Shown here piece by piece: positions 1 through 13,067 of a stretch of DNA of 64,000 nt (positions are counted from its first letter, which is position 1; every line of letters starts with the position of its first letter). A program made the translations under genes and the position numbers. The stretch comes from Aphrocallistes beatrix (taxonomy: Eukaryota > Porifera > Hexactinellida > Sceptrulophora > Aphrocallistidae), in NCBI GenBank assembly GCA_963281255.1, contig OY725488.1, positions 7,041,524-7,105,523 of the forward strand, written 5' to 3'. The notes beneath the pieces were generated by a model that saw nothing but the letters and a program-made list of their open reading frames with translations, was not told the DNA's origin and searched no databases.

Positions 1-31
1 TTCCTATTACAATTGACCTCTGTATAATGAT

Positions 32-106
32 GGTCCATATATTTTAGAGGATAACACTGAAATATTAGTTCCGAGGGGGGTCCAAATATTACGAAATATA
101 TGGACC
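32..106. repeat. Short inverted repeat (hairpin)
   Basis: GGTCCATATATTT at 32-44 is repeated in inverse orientation at 94-106 (AAATATATGGACC). The arms are separated by about 50 bp, so this could be a tiny MITE or the end of a larger one. No target-site duplication was recognised. Confidence 0.5.
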
Positions 107-178
107 GGTGGGAACCATTCTGGGGGTGTCTATTTTTCGTGTAACAGTTCCTTGAATCTGATTCGTAATTGTTGCTTA

Positions 179-250
179 TTCGCATGCGAATAGTAGCTTG
201 TTCGCATGCGAATAGTAACTTGTTCGCATGCGAATAGTAGGCGAATAGTA
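179..250. repeat. 22-bp tandem repeat built on a palindrome
   Basis: Three copies of a 22-bp unit run from 179 to about 241, followed by a partial fourth. Each full copy contains the perfect 12-bp palindrome TTCGCATGCGAA followed by TAGTA. Spacing between the palindromes is exactly 22 bp. The trailing GAATAGTA also begins a dispersed repeat seen near 5200 and 19680. Confidence 0.75.
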
Positions 251-391
251 ATTTTCAATATATGCTTCCGGTGGTATGTGCTGATCGTATCAAATGCCGC
301 GTCAGGGGAGGTAGACGGTCCCTCGTTCTAGATGCGTCACCTGATTGGAAGATGGAACAATGAGCTGAAAAGGATGCTTGCCTCATTTCCT

Positions 392-874
392 CTACACGTT
401 TCCTGGATAATTCATCGTGATCACGCTTCCTGCATTTCTCTTCCTACAGGCACGCTGATCAACAAGAAATTCCAGGTCCTGCGGAATCCGTATGAGTTGA
501 GTCTGAGTGACGTTGTCGAATAGAATCGCCAGGGAAGCAGTGAACGCAGTCTCAAGCTGATGCTGTTTCTCACTGTATTGGTGTTTGTTTTTGCTGACAG
601 ACGTGTGTTTAGCATGTAATCTCTTCAATTTTGAGATGACGTTGGGATATTCGACTTGTTCCAGAATTCCATCACCTCAACACAGCGACCTCATTGCAGC
701 TCTGAGACAGGTTAAGCCATTTGATCTTGAGGCTGTGGTAAGTCTCCTCAACACGACCCCGGTCATTGGTAACTGATTAGCATTTTCTTCTGATATGATT
801 GGAAGTAGCTGTCCGACCAGGAGCACATTAGTTGATGCTCTTGTTGTGATCTTTTTCGCCATAATAATCTTCAA
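392..874 (-). pseudogene. Decayed coding fragment, probably transposon-related
   Basis: On the minus strand one frame stays open for about 160 codons with a single in-frame TGA at 677-679. The part after the stop contains IRIPQDLEFLVDQRA, which resembles a motif I know from uncharacterised transposon-associated proteins of invertebrates (a run like 'I-[KP]-x-[DE]-x-E-F-L-x-x-Q-R'). There is no start, no full-length domain and no neighbouring exon, so it is best read as a remnant. The family assignment is tentative. Confidence 0.35.
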
Positions 875-1800
875 AGTTTGTATGATGTAGTATAATTGTT
901 TTCAATTTTAATATTTTGTAAATAACGACGGGTATTTATATACCAGTTCATTTGGTAACCGCTGCATTTTACTTCAATTTCATCATTATTATTCATTAAA
1001 AATCAACAATAGAAATCACTTCAGTTAGTTACTTCAGTTCCCAATAGGTATGTCTTAAAAATATTATTGAAAAATTCAGAACTTCAAATTTACAGGAGAA
1101 ATGTTGAAATTGTCCAATTTTGTTTAATTTCCATTTCTATAGGCCCCTGGAGAGGTCTTAACTTTATCCAATTGGTCTAAAACTTGGTAATCTATCTTTT
1201 CTCTATTAACCTAACGAATTGAGAGGGTGTGAATTGTAAGATTCTAAAAACCTTTTTTTCAGAACACCCTATTGCAGATAGATCGTATTATGGTTAATAG
1301 ATGGTGATAGCCTATTATTGGTAGGGGCATGGCCCTCAACCGCTATCAGAGCCTATACATATGGTTAATATAATATATGTATTATTGCTAAAATCTCCTT
1401 TATTAATGACTGTTTTTTAATCCTGAGTATATTAATTAACTGAGATGATGATTTTATGAACCATTCAATCCTTTGTGTATTTATGTACGCATATGTTACA
1501 GAATTATGATGTGTAAATAGTCTAATTCTTTCAGGCAACGATTATATTTTCCTTTGTATAGCCAAGGGCCTGCCGGCAGGCCCAATAAACTCCTGGTTGG
1601 CCCGCCAGGACCTGTAGATTGTCATTTTAGGCTACTGCAGGCCCGGGTGGGAGTGACTGGCTACTCCCCTGTAGCCAACCTTCGTTAACTGAAATCTCAT
1701 GTATCCAATCCCGTTGAATTGAATTTTTATTAACACTTATACTTGTAAGTTACCAATCAGGATGCTTTTCCATTTTTATAAATTATTGATGAGTTTAAAC

Positions 1801-1937
1801 CAGTGGCGGCTCTAGCAGCTCACCACTGGTGAGGCACAGCCTAATTGAGTTGAGGCCTGTGCCACACCTCAGGTGAGGCACAAATAAATTCTCCTGAGGC
1901 CTGTGCCTCACCAGGCCTCACCCTCGCGCTGCCACTG
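1801..1937. mobile_element. hAT-type MITE
   Basis: The element begins CAGTGGCGGCTC and ends GCTGCCACTG, an imperfect terminal inverted repeat. It is flanked by near-identical 8-bp direct repeats, GTTTAAAC (1793-1800) and GTTTAGAC (1938-1945), the duplication size of hAT elements. It has no coding capacity. Related CAGTGGCGGC termini occur at 14256 and 34078. Confidence 0.8.
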
Positions 1938-1945
1938 GTTTAGAC

Positions 1946-2078
1946 CATACACGCCAACCGTCCCGTTTTTTTCACTCTTCTATTGAGCTAATTTTCACAA
2001 GACCCCCTTTTTTGGATTCCATGTATAATACTTTTCTATTGCGTCCCGCTTTTATCATGGCTCAAGTTGGCATGTATG
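1946..2078. mobile_element. MITE of the GCCAACTGTCCCG family, copy 1
   Basis: The ends CATACACGCCAACCGTCCCG and TTGGCATGTATG form an inverted pair shared with copies at 37781, 41061, 50284 and 63892. Internal motifs also recur, such as GCGTCCCGCTTTTATCATGG. It directly abuts the hAT MITE at 1801-1937. Confidence 0.7.
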
Positions 2079-3803
2079 TTAGAATACTTTGTCGATGGGC
2101 ATTGTTTGCCATGATTTTATGACCAGGATGTTCGGTTCCTGAAGCCAGCCAAGGACTGGCTGTCCTCCAGATGCATCGATACTATCCCCAGATCCATCCT
2201 CAGGGCATCTGATACCAGCTCCACTTGGAACCTTTTACATTGGCAATATTCTTTATTTCTAATCTCATAAATTCCGCACACAAAGTTCCACCTGGATCCG
2301 CAACTATATTGGTTATGATCGATTAAGTGTACTCCTGATGAGTACCTTTGATTGCCACTGGGTGACATGTGTTGGGAGGGAACAAATTAGTTGTGATCTC
2401 CGTTTCTAGTTATTGATCCATGAATGAGCCTGAGTTTGAAAATAACTCAACTAGGTCCATCTGTCTAAATAATTTATTTTTATCCCCTACGTCCCTGTCT
2501 ATTCACTAATCTTGGCAATCTCAGTTAAATATATTCCTCTGTGATTTGATCTATTCCGTTGAGGTAATTCTTTGAACAAAATATTTTATCGAGTAGTATA
2601 GGTTACTGAGAATGTGGAATTAATCACGTGCCCTAAAGTTCACCTTGTGATCAGAATCAGGGCAGGGCGGCGGAAACAGACATAAAGGTTCTCACACTCA
2701 AAACGCTGAAGGAATGGATAATATTGAAAAAGAAGAATTCCAAATTGGTGGAACAATAGCCTTGTGACTCTCAGACATTATCATGTCTCAATAGCTCGCA
2801 TGACACACTTCCGTACCTTCGAAAAGACCGCTGATAATGTTCGTTTACTATGTAATAAAATCAGGGTTTATCTTTCCGAATATGCATTTTTTTCCAGCAG
2901 AGTGCACCTAAGTACTAATTAATATTCTCTTTTCTTATATTCTTAGTGAGCTTGGTCAGCTAGGAGGCGAAATCAGCGCGTACACCAGATTGTTTGGTAC
3001 TCCGTCTAATTCATGGCCCTCCTATATTATAATACAGCGCAGAGCAAGTATATAAGGGAGAATCTTCTATTACTATCCAAGTACTTATCTCTACTAGAAT
3101 GCCTATATGCCTAATTTCTTATTCCTAAACTCACATATACTGCCTGATTATTATCAACGACTTGTGATTCACTATTGGATTTTCTCTTCCAAAAATATCC
3201 TCTCCTGGCGCTTAATCCTTGCCTGCAACCGAAGCTTGAGTCAAGAAGATTCAATTTCAAATTCTGATCCAGTTTTTCTCATTCAAAGTAACAGCATTTT
3301 TTAACATTTCCAAGAAATCTTTCTCTGACCTAGGCCTCATTTATCCGTGGTAAGTATTGTTGAATATTCATAATTCATAGTGCCTATACTGTTAGAATAT
3401 ACTATTAGATCATCCTTGATACGTTTGTGCACTTATCCAATGTAATACATTGTTAGCGAAGCCATTCCTATTGTATTGCTTCTCAAAGAGAACTATTCAT
3501 CCTATTTTCTCGCTGCTTCACTCAACCACAAAACCATAGGCGCGTTGAATTGAATTGTGATACTAATTCGATCCCAGTTGAATCAATGCCAATACGAGTT
3601 GAATACTGACATTTAATGCATACAACTTTCCACGGCAGTTTTTGTCAAAACTGTCTCAACCCCATTTATCCTTTGAGGATAAATTTATAAAGCTTGTGGA
3701 CTTTCATGATATTAGGTAATACTTGTTGGTTTAGCCGCAGCTGTTCATACATATACACGTAGGTAGATTAACTAGATTTGATGGTATTGTATATGTACGC
3801 GTA

Positions 3804-3901
3804 CAGTAGAACGTCAGTTATTCGAACATGTTGGGACCAAGAGGGGTTCGGATAAGTTAAATGCTCGGATAACTGAAGTTCAGAAAACTGACGTTCTACT
3901 G
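3804..3901. mobile_element. Pogo/Tigger-like MITE, 98 bp
   Basis: Perfect 14-bp terminal inverted repeats, CAGTAGAACGTCAG at 3804 and its complement ending at 3901, are flanked by TA on both sides. CAG termini and TA duplications are the pogo/Tigger pattern. The interior carries TTCGGATAA motifs also seen near 29710-30000. It is non-coding. Confidence 0.85.
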
Positions 3902-5194
3902 TACTTATCCTTACTATTAAAACTCGATTAATGTGTATTTGTGTATGTATATATTTAATAACCCTTAAATTACCTGGAGTCATTTCTATTTATAGCAAAG
4001 ACCCCACACTTCTAAGGTTTCCCCGCCCAAAATGACTTAACCGGAAATGAGTTTATACAGGGTGTTTCAAAAGTCTTGGCACCTATTCTAATAGAGCCAC
4101 GAAAACAAACTTAGAAATCAAAATACACAGTGTTAGATCTCACTCTCTCACGATATAATACCAATTTTTGTATTATTATGTGATGAATTACCACGAATTA
4201 CAATCATTTATCCTCGCTTATTATAAAAATTTCACTTTGTCTGATTATCTATCAATCCTATCAAAATTAATGTCGGAGATCATGGTATTTCAGTCCTCTC
4301 TAAAGCAATCGGCATGCTGGATGTTAGTGCACAGCAGAAAGATGTCGCTCACATGATTCGTGCCGAATTAGGTACCATAAAAAAATGCTGGGCTGCGGTT
4401 AAAAGTGTCTGCCAGCCTCGCAGCGGAAACAGGCGAAGCGCGCTTGTTTTAGAATAAAGAAGTTGAGTAAATAAAGTTAACCTTACTGGCTGAATCTTTC
4501 CTATTATCGATTAAAGTTAGTTGTATCCATCATTTGTTCACACCCTATCTATCTTTCATACTCAACATATTGTTGCTTCTAGTAATATTTTTTCGCTACC
4601 ATTGCTAATTCTTGCCAAGTACACTCTTTAAGGTTCGCAGTTTTATTGAATACTCTTGATCCTTTGCCTAACTTTGATTATTCTTAAAAAGAATCTAACA
4701 TTGTTTGGATCAATTGCATCAAAGTTTTCCATCTTACCAAATTCTTTACTCCGCCATTTTTTGTGCAGCTTATACACCATATAGCCCTATAGGGAGATTC
4801 CCTTATATCATGGACGGCGTTCTACGTTGGTCCGTTTTGCCATTCGCGTCCTTTCCCCTCTCGACTATTCGGCAATTTTAGCACAAAGTATTTGAGATGG
4901 CAAGAACATCACAAGTCTGACTAAATACTTGAAATAATTAATCATTCATATCAGATATGACAAGCCAGGAATCTCAAACTAGAAATAAATGACATCCAAT
5001 TCTAGTCAACTTTTTTGCTTATATAATCCTGTTGAGAACTACTGATTTATGCAAACCGTACCAGGGTCGAAAAACTGAAATTTTGAATTATTAATAAAAC
5101 GTGACAATGACTTAATAATTCCGTGATGAGTTGACGTTTTCGTCTCGAACTTGCTCCTAAACAAATGAATTTTAATACACGTAGTTAATGTTCC

Positions 5195-5365
5195 ATATAT
5201 ATTCGAATAGTAGCCAGCCCTTGAATAAACAACCCCCCAAATAAGGTGTTCCTTCTTCAGTTTTTTTGTTACCCTTTAGAATAATTTTTTTCAGCGAAGT
5301 ATTCTCTCTTTCCATTTATCCAATCACTCGTGTGGTTATATTCATTGAAAACTCTATTATATCTT
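5195..5365. repeat. Dispersed repeat, CGAATAGTA family, copy 1
   Basis: About 160 bp starting ATTCGAATAGTAGCCAG share a colinear order of motifs with 19670-19845 and 42608-42770: a GAATAA-plus-C-run head, a T-rich middle with TAGAATAA, then TTTATCCAATCACTCGTG and GTTATATTCA. The similarity is clear by eye, but I cannot define its ends or class. Confidence 0.65.
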
Positions 5366-5569
5366 AGGAATTAACAATCAACCCGGATATATGGTATATA
5401 TCCGTATTATCACACCATTTACGAGAATTTGTATTTTGAACTAGAAACAAAATCGACCAATATAATATTTCATTATGTATATAGAGTCTGATTTTTTACT
5501 TCGAGTGCCATAATGTGAATATTTAATATTAATTGATTAAAATGCGTTTATCCGCTTTGCTAAATCTTA

Positions 5570-6073
5570 CACTGCCTGGACAAAAGTGTTCATACACCCC
5601 AAAATTATCCATACAAATAGTTATACAGTGGAATTTGCTTATTAGCAACTCCCTTATTAGCAATATTGCTCTATTAGCAACCAGTCTTCAGGTCCCACGT
5701 GAAGATTTTGTGTTAATTCTGTTCCCTTATTAGCAACCATTTTATGAGCAAAACTCGAGTTTCTAATAAGCATACTAATCTATTTAGCACTCCCATAAGG
5801 TTGAACATTTTCAAACTGTGCCACCTCGTACCACCAATGCCATCATATACAATGGTAATAACTCGTGACATGTGGCATAGGGTAACAAATGCTAAAAAGA
5901 CTTAATCTTGAAAGAGAGTTAAAAGCTAATAAAGTGAGTAATTTGGATGTGAAGAAAACGAATTTTAAGCCAGATTTAGTGTATCTGTTACTGATTAAAT
6001 GTTTTTGACTATAAATGGATTAGTATTATAACAATTTGGATTGAAAAAATAGGATACTTTTGTCCAGAGAGTG
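5570..6073. mobile_element. Tc1/mariner-like non-autonomous element with a nested repeat
   Basis: The left end CACTGCCTGGACAAAAGT and the right end, whose complement reads CACTCTCTGGACAAAAGT, form an inverted pair flanked by TA at 5568-5569 and 6074-6075. The same terminus, with a CACTGCCTGG start, occurs at 39635. Within it, 5622-5780 carries its own inverted motif (CTTATTAGCAAC against TTTCTAATAAGCA), suggesting a second element inserted inside. No transposase is encoded. Confidence 0.75.
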
Positions 6074-6839
6074 TACATATTACATGATGTATGTATAATT
6101 ATAATTTTTACACCCTTGTTGGGGTTTTAATTGAGCTGTACTTTCGGTATGTCGACTGGCATGGGGTCAACTTACCAATTCTTCACATTCTAGTGTAACT
6201 ATGATAATTATGCAATCCAGAATTTCTGACGCTAACAAGTTATGGCACTAACCATTTTCAGATTGTACTTGTTCCTTTAAACAAATTGTTGGTCGACATA
6301 ACGCTAGCTTAGCTTCAGCAGCAGCTACCAGTAGTATTGAAAATGTAAACACGAGAATATATATACATTATGATACATCGAGAAAATTGACTACAGCTTT
6401 CTAAATGTGAAATTTGAAATACTATTACCGTAGTAAAATATACCATATGGAGATTTAAACTTTATTTTCAAATGTTAATTACTCTCAAAGGTATGAAAAT
6501 ACTTTAATATGCCATTGTCTAGGTATTGTAGATGTATTTGCATTACGCCAATCAGGTGTTTACATTGACATAGTAATCAGAAATATAATTACTTTACCCC
6601 ATAAACTTTATAACAAATTTCTCAGAAGATTCACAGACTAATTTTTAGTGCAGTTCCTATTAGGGAGATACCTATTGGCGTGACAGTGTACCGATTTGTA
6701 CCTAAATTCTAAAAGATATTCTTCGTGTAGATTTGTACCTGGGGTAACAACGACAATTCATATTTTCACACCTTTCTAAAAAAGTGAAAAAATTATAAAC
6801 CTGATCTTGATCAAATTGCCAGATTTTATCAATACAGCT

Positions 6840-7623
6840 CAGGGTTGGCTAATTTAACCCACCCCCGGGTTAAACCCGGGCTGGGCAAAACCCCCTTTTG
6901 TGGGTTAAACTGGGTTAAAGTGGGTTTTATTCGAATGTACTTGTAAATCAAGTTAATTTTAGCGATATTAATTGTTTGGATTGAAAATCTTTATACTGCA
7001 AGTATTATATTGAGATTCCGTAATGTTGTTTTTAATAAGACCTGATGTACGAACAATGGAATTTCTTAAAAGTTACAACAATCTGAGGTGCTTTAAGTAA
7101 ACAATCAAAGGATACTAGTATTATATAGAGCAGTTTGTTCATCTTACCTACTCTAATCATAGCGGTTACTACATGTATAATGGCAAGTTTTGTTGGTGGC
7201 CCAGTGATCCTGTTCGAAGCTTTTGTAGAAGGTCCAAGTTGAGGCGCATAAATGCTTCTATCGAGCGGATATTTATAATTTAGTCTAGAACAAACTTCGA
7301 AATAGATTAGACTTAGAGAACCAGCAAAATTGGTAACCTGTTATAGGGAATTGAGAGGTTCAGTGAGTTTAAATGGTGATTTGCTTTTCATTTGTTTTAG
7401 ATTTTCATTAGTGTATTAGATTTTGATATGCACCTCTATGCACCTCATCAAAAAATACGCTAATATAATTAATTATATCGTTGAATTTGAAAACAAAGAC
7501 AATAACTGGGAAAATCCGTTTCTGGAGAATAAAACCCGTTTTAACCAGGGTTAAACTAATTACCCGGGTTTAACCCACTGGGCTGGGCAAAACCTATTTA
7601 ACCCGGGTTAAATTCCAACCCTG
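6840..7623. mobile_element. hAT-type MITE with perfect 8-bp duplication
   Basis: The element starts CAGGGTTGG and ends CCAACCCTG. Just inside, GGGTTAAACCCGGG-type motifs are mirrored at both ends (6868-6890, 7562-7610). The flanks are identical 8-bp repeats ATACAGCT at 6832-6839 and 7624-7631, diagnostic of hAT insertion. No transposase is visible in the 784 bp. Confidence 0.9.
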
Positions 7624-8735
7624 ATACAGCTGCGTTACATTTGAATTAGTTTATAGAAACTATACTACTTGATTTATGTCTTAAAAAATGTTGCCATAAT
7701 TATGTTGTATTTTATAATATATTACAATTTTCGTACTTAAAAGACTATGGTATGGATATTTCATCGGCCAAAACACTCGCATTTCGATATGCGTTCTTAG
7801 TTTTGGGGACAATTTCTGATTTCTTTGGGAGCTGCACTATCTGTCTGTTGACCGCCGACATTTTCGGTATTTTCTAACAACGAATTTAAAAAAATGTGTA
7901 TGTATCAATTTTATGCTTAATTTAAAAAAGAGAAAATTGTGCATGGTTAGTAGGGGAACTTAGCTATCTCCCGCTCCCTTGTTAAAAAAAAGAACCCAAA
8001 ATCATTATTAAGTACATATGTGTACAACTTTTAATTTTTGTGTTATCTTAATTTATGGTTGATCCAGTGGTTTATTCCTTGAGCGGTGAACGCGTCCTAA
8101 ATTATTCACTCATAATAATCTCGTAAGCTAATTGACTTAATTGCATTTTAATTCGGATCTTCATTATTTTGGAGTGCTTGCACAATATGGTGCAACCAAT
8201 CAACGCGTATGTATTACTTACAGTTCTAGGTACGTGTATTTCTTTTCAGTACTTCAGTTCATTTGTCCGAATTAATGCTTCATCTTGTGATCTTTTATGA
8301 GATTATATGATATAATTCTATCGTTTTTAGCACGCCAAATTCAGACTTTTACTATAGAGTTGATAGTGTAAATTCTGAATCAATTGATATACGTTGCTAC
8401 GGTTTCTTCATTCAATTTGTTAGTTGTATTGATTCTTCTCATATCTCTATTATTGTCCAGCCAAAACAGCAAAGATCAGATTTCATATAACTTGCAGTTT
8501 GATTAGGTTCATGTATTGCAATACTGCTCCTTTGTAATAACGCGTATGCTAATTTCTTTTTATTTTATTTTACGTGGACTCATGCCAAACAGATAATATT
8601 GAAACAAGATGGGCTTCAAAAGCATGAATTATTATATTGAACCAAAAACATAACTTTTTCTAAATAGTAACTATATCATTATCCTTTCTATATTTCTTAT
8701 ATCATCCTTTTGCAGGCGTTTCTCAGTACGACTTG

Positions 8736-11700
8736 ATGTCAGTTACCAGCTCTCCAGAGCCGATGGAACTTGACCCGACCCCTGCAACCTCAATCATCCC
8801 AAGCGACCTATCAGTAGATTGGCCAACAGAAGAGGAGCAAGACCTGATTTTCTCTCTACGACAGGTAAACGTACCCGAACGGGAACCCACCAGAACGAAG
8901 GTTTTGGGCTTCGCTACACAAGACCAACTTACTGTTGGTGAAAATAATCGTCAGCACCCATCTTATTCAGAAGAAGATGTACTATACAAAACTAATTCCA
9001 TAAAATCACATCAAGTTACATCAGCACTTCGATGCCATCCAAATAATTTATCCTCATTTGCTCAAACCAACCCTCCCACTACTCAACAACAATCAACAGA
9101 AAATTCTACACACAAGAATGCCTGTTCTACATCCCATCCTACTACCCAACCGTCACATGATTTGCCTAAAGCAACGAGCATTGAACAGAATCGAGCAACG
9201 TTGCCGCATTCCAATGATACGGACCCTTTATGTTTTCAGTCTGAACCTAAGATGTCCCCCATCGAATTGAATAATGTCACAGAGAGGATGTCTGCTTCAG
9301 GTGATTCAGAACAGAATAATGACAGTAAAACAGCTGATTGTGGAGCATGTAAAAGTACCGAACGTAACTCGTCTCCAGTTTTCATAAATGGGTCTCAACA
9401 TTACAACCCAAACGCCTTATTGTCTGATCAAAACGAACGTTTCACCGGCACGCAAACCTTGGATACGCCCCCTCTCAGCTCAAGCACTCCGGAAGAAAAC
9501 ACCACTGAGCCAGAACCACTAAGTCAAGGTGTACAGCATGAACAGGAACAGGAACAGACCTCAAAGCAGCCGATAAGCGAAGTGTCTCGAAAAGAAATCG
9601 AAAACAAGAATCCAAACTTTGATTTAGAGACGCCTCCAGACGATATATCTCTGCAAGCACATCTTCTCATATCTCCGCGTGAAGACTTGACCGAGGAACA
9701 AAATAGACACACAAGTGATGACACCTGTCCTGATGAGGAAGAGGTTGATGAGCCACCAGGGTGCGACCCCCCAAGAGACTCATCACCTATTGAAGGACTC
9801 TCTTCCAATCATTCTGTTGTCGAGTCAGAAAGTTTCGAGAAAGAAATACTTTCCAACGAACTGTTGACTCCTACTCACACGACTGAAGTAGAGACATTCA
9901 GCACCAACCTACCAGATGATCCTTGTGCAGTGAAGAATTCTGAAGAGGATAAGGACTCCTTTATCACTTCTCTCACATCTGAGCTCAAAGAATGCATCTA
10001 CCACCCTCCTCTAGACTTGAAGACAAATATGCATATAAAGAGGTGTGAAGATATCATTGCTATGCAGCAGTTATTGCAAAAGAAGAGTCGTGAACTTCAG
10101 GTAGTTGTCGGACAGATGGAGAAGAAGTTTTTGATTCAACAAAGTTCAACCTTTCTTACTTTTGCACGAGATAGACACCATTCTCAACTCCCTTCGAATC
10201 CCTCGCACACTCATTCGCACCTTTTGAAACAGACACAAAGCAGGTACATCTTATTAGGCTTTTTAAATTATTTGATTTTTTATCATTCAACAAAAACCGG
10301 AATTTAGAGAAGAACAAGGTTTATAAGTTTGATGATTTTATAGAAGCCTTTCTCCATATTATCTCGGTTGTATACGTGTTCCTGCAGATATTTGCAAATT
10401 TCATTTATGTCATTACTTGATCATTTGCCAATTTTGAGTTGTCATAAGTATTCTAACATCCCACATGCAATCTCGCAGCTTCTCGTTGCGTACTATGTAG
10501 TACTACATTTTATACAGTTGAATAAATGGTTACATAAGCCCTTTTATAATATCACTATGTTGTATGATTTCTACGTATTTCTATTTTTATAGAGAGTTGG
10601 AGAAACAAGCCCGATTTTATAAAGCAGCTCTGAAAAACTGTGAGGATAGTATGCAGACTGGTTACGAGACTGAGAGTTCCTCTGACGACGAGTGCTACGT
10701 GAATAGTACGAATCTAGGGGGTCCAAAACGTAGAAGGTATGTCCATGTACTACGACGTGGGGTAGGACGCGAGCATGTGCAAACAATGTGTTTAGGGTAA
10801 AAACTGGAAATATATTTAATCCAATTCTCAAATAATGTTCTGTTTATAGATTAACGCAACTACACCACAAATGGCTTAGTGATCGAGTTGAGATTGGAGT
10901 GAGCTGGAACTGGTTAGATCTCCAAATCTCACAAATCGAGACCGAACTTACTTCTGTCAACCAACGGTTAGAAGAGTTGAATTATCATCGTGTGTTGGAC
11001 AAGGGGAATGATCTCGAGGAAACCTCATCACGTTGTATCCCATATCCGCACACTCCTACTTCTCGCGTTATCCACAAAACGATCTCGAACAAACCTAGCA
11101 GCATGACCAACATCCTTCAATCTTCCCCTCACTACCACTCCATCCTCTCCCTGCGAGATAGTGAGTGCAACCCTGTTACTCAAATAGATTCTGTTGCAAT
11201 GTACTTGGTTCATTATTGTAATTATTCGTAGGCATACCCAGCACTCTTCTGTTACACGATTCTCTCATGAGTATCTCGACTAAAGATTTGCCTTTCGACT
11301 CTAAAGACCTGAAAAAGCTAGAACAGACACTATCCCACAATAAATCATTAAATCTGTGTCCGACTCGAAAATCAGTGAATTCTATTTCCAAAAAGATTGG
11401 TCACAGACCAAAGTTGAACTCGCGTTCTTCAAGTTAGCTATGGCATCATAATATGTTCGTTTATTTTCGTTTTTTGAATGCAACTTTGTTTAGGTTTTGT
11501 GCCCAGATTTGGCAGCGTCTCTGTAGCAGAAATGTCACATAGCAAATCTGGCAAGAACAAACCACTCCTGTCTGGCGGGATGCGACATAGGAGAGCCAGG
11601 AGCTACGATACCACCAGTATCATCATCCCTGGGAGTTCTCTTCCTCGCCAGGAGAAACCTAGCCTCAAAGAGATAGTCATTCCTGGTTGGAGAGAATTCA

Positions 11701-12112
11701 TCGCTGGCGAAGACACCTCTTCCATTGAGGATGGTGACTATGAGGTTGTGTGTATTCCGCGCACCTTCGTTCATTTTCATTTTCAGTAATTCATCAATGT
11801 TCTCCATAGGATAACGATTTTACATACGAAACTCTCCATTCCAAATATGAGGAGGGCGAGAAACAAAACTATCTGAATGCAATGCATCTGTCATCTGCTT
11901 CTAGCAAAAAGCTCAAAAGACTTTTAATTAGTCCAGATACACTCAAGGTGTATAGCGCGTCATACGGGTGGAGTGCTAGGAAATTTCCACTGTCTTCTGA
12001 TGAATGTGACTTTGAAGATACCTCAACTCGCCAAAGTTCTAAAACCACCGAATCAAACTCTCCAATTGAAGATTCAGTATTCTCAACGCCTCACTGCACC
12101 GACCAGCAGTGA
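8736..12112 (+). CDS. KANSL1: KANSL1-like subunit of an NSL (MOF) histone acetyltransferase complex
   Basis: Six exons join in phase: 8736-10243, 10593-10736, 10850-11160, 11232-11432, 11494-11747, 11810-12112, giving 906 residues. The first 500 residues are Ser/Thr/Pro/Gln-rich and look disordered. A basic/coiled segment follows, then SWNWLDLQISQIETEL (about residue 565), which matches the KANSL1 motif around W-x-WLxxQIS. The C-terminal PEHE region (about 755-840) has YDTTSIIIP and LKEIVIPGWRE followed by an acidic stretch and TLHSKYEEGEK, closely following vertebrate KANSL1. In that family the region contacts the acetyltransferase KAT8/MOF, and the complex acetylates histone H4 at promoters. 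The ATG at 8736 is the first in the exon that opens after the acceptor at 8714-8715; a further 5' exon cannot be excluded. MSL1 shares PEHE, but the YD-x-x-x-I-x-IP motif favours KANSL1. Confidence 0.85.
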
Positions 12113-12693
12113 TTGGGTTCTGACTCCTTGACACGGCTGACACACCTCACCTCTTCACAAAATGTAGAGTTTTGGGCTAACGGATTAGATTATTTTCTTC
12201 TAGCTAACTTTGTGTCATCTTCCACCGCCCGCCACAGTGCTGGACTTACACCTGATATAGTTTGCGCTAGGAGGTAGTGATTACAGATTGTTCTACTACG
12301 AATTATTTTGTCATCATTTTCACACAAATATACTATTGTTAGTAATATTAATTTTATTATAAGCACAACTAAACAGGCTATTATACAATTTATTGCGTAT
12401 GCGTAATTACGCTTGGAAGATTGGACTTATAGCGGTGATCTGGATGACTTGTGATCTCAAAAATATCTGAGACAATTCGAAATTTGATGGATTACTCTAG
12501 AAATGCGAGCAACGGATTTGTGGATGTGTGTATAGTTCGCATTGAGTCTGACAAGGAAACGGCGACAACAGAAGTTTAAGCTCCAGAAAATCGAGCACAA
12601 TGGGATCCTAACTATGCATTGCACTAGAATAGTTTGTTTCTCTATTCGCGTGACACATGGGAAACGTCACTGCTATTTTATGAAAGAACAACC

Positions 12694-12699
12694 AATAAA
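12694..12699 (+). promoter_or_regulatory. Candidate polyadenylation signal, KANSL1-like gene
   Basis: AATAAA about 580 bp after the stop codon. It is the first canonical hexamer I noticed downstream; no cleavage evidence is available. Confidence 0.35.
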
Positions 12700-13067
12700 T
12701 TATTTGTTTGCTTGCAACTTTTTGAAAATTATTAAATATATCTTCTAAATCTATGCCATAACTAGTATCATTAAACTTGATGCGTATTACTACTTTGACG
12801 GACTAAGTATTTAATAAGTCCTGGCAAGAATTATTACGAACAAGAACGATTGATTATATTTGGTTTGTCACGAAATATATTTGAATTTTATACGGCCCGA
12901 ATGGTTTGTGATAAGCCCCAAAAGGCAAAGAAGTGTTTTTAGAAGTCAGGTGCTATATTTATTACGAGTTTTGCACTATGTTGAAGTTATATGTCAATGC
13001 CAACCGTGCACAAACATGTCATATACCCCCAACCACTTATTAATGACCTGTTTAAATATCTCATATA

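Larger units (their letters stand above)
1..8715. other. Gene-poor flank, repeat-rich
   Basis: I find no intact gene in this 8.7 kb. It holds a palindromic tandem repeat, a decayed minus-strand coding fragment, and several short inverted-repeat transposons that are listed separately. The rest is AT-rich sequence without a coding pattern I can support. It ends at an acceptor-like site (AG at 8714-8715) just before the KANSL1-like gene. Confidence 0.6.

Noticed and set aside
179-250. Possible CRISPR-like array
   Set aside because: The repeated palindromes have no unique spacers (units are near identical end to end), and the surroundings are eukaryotic.
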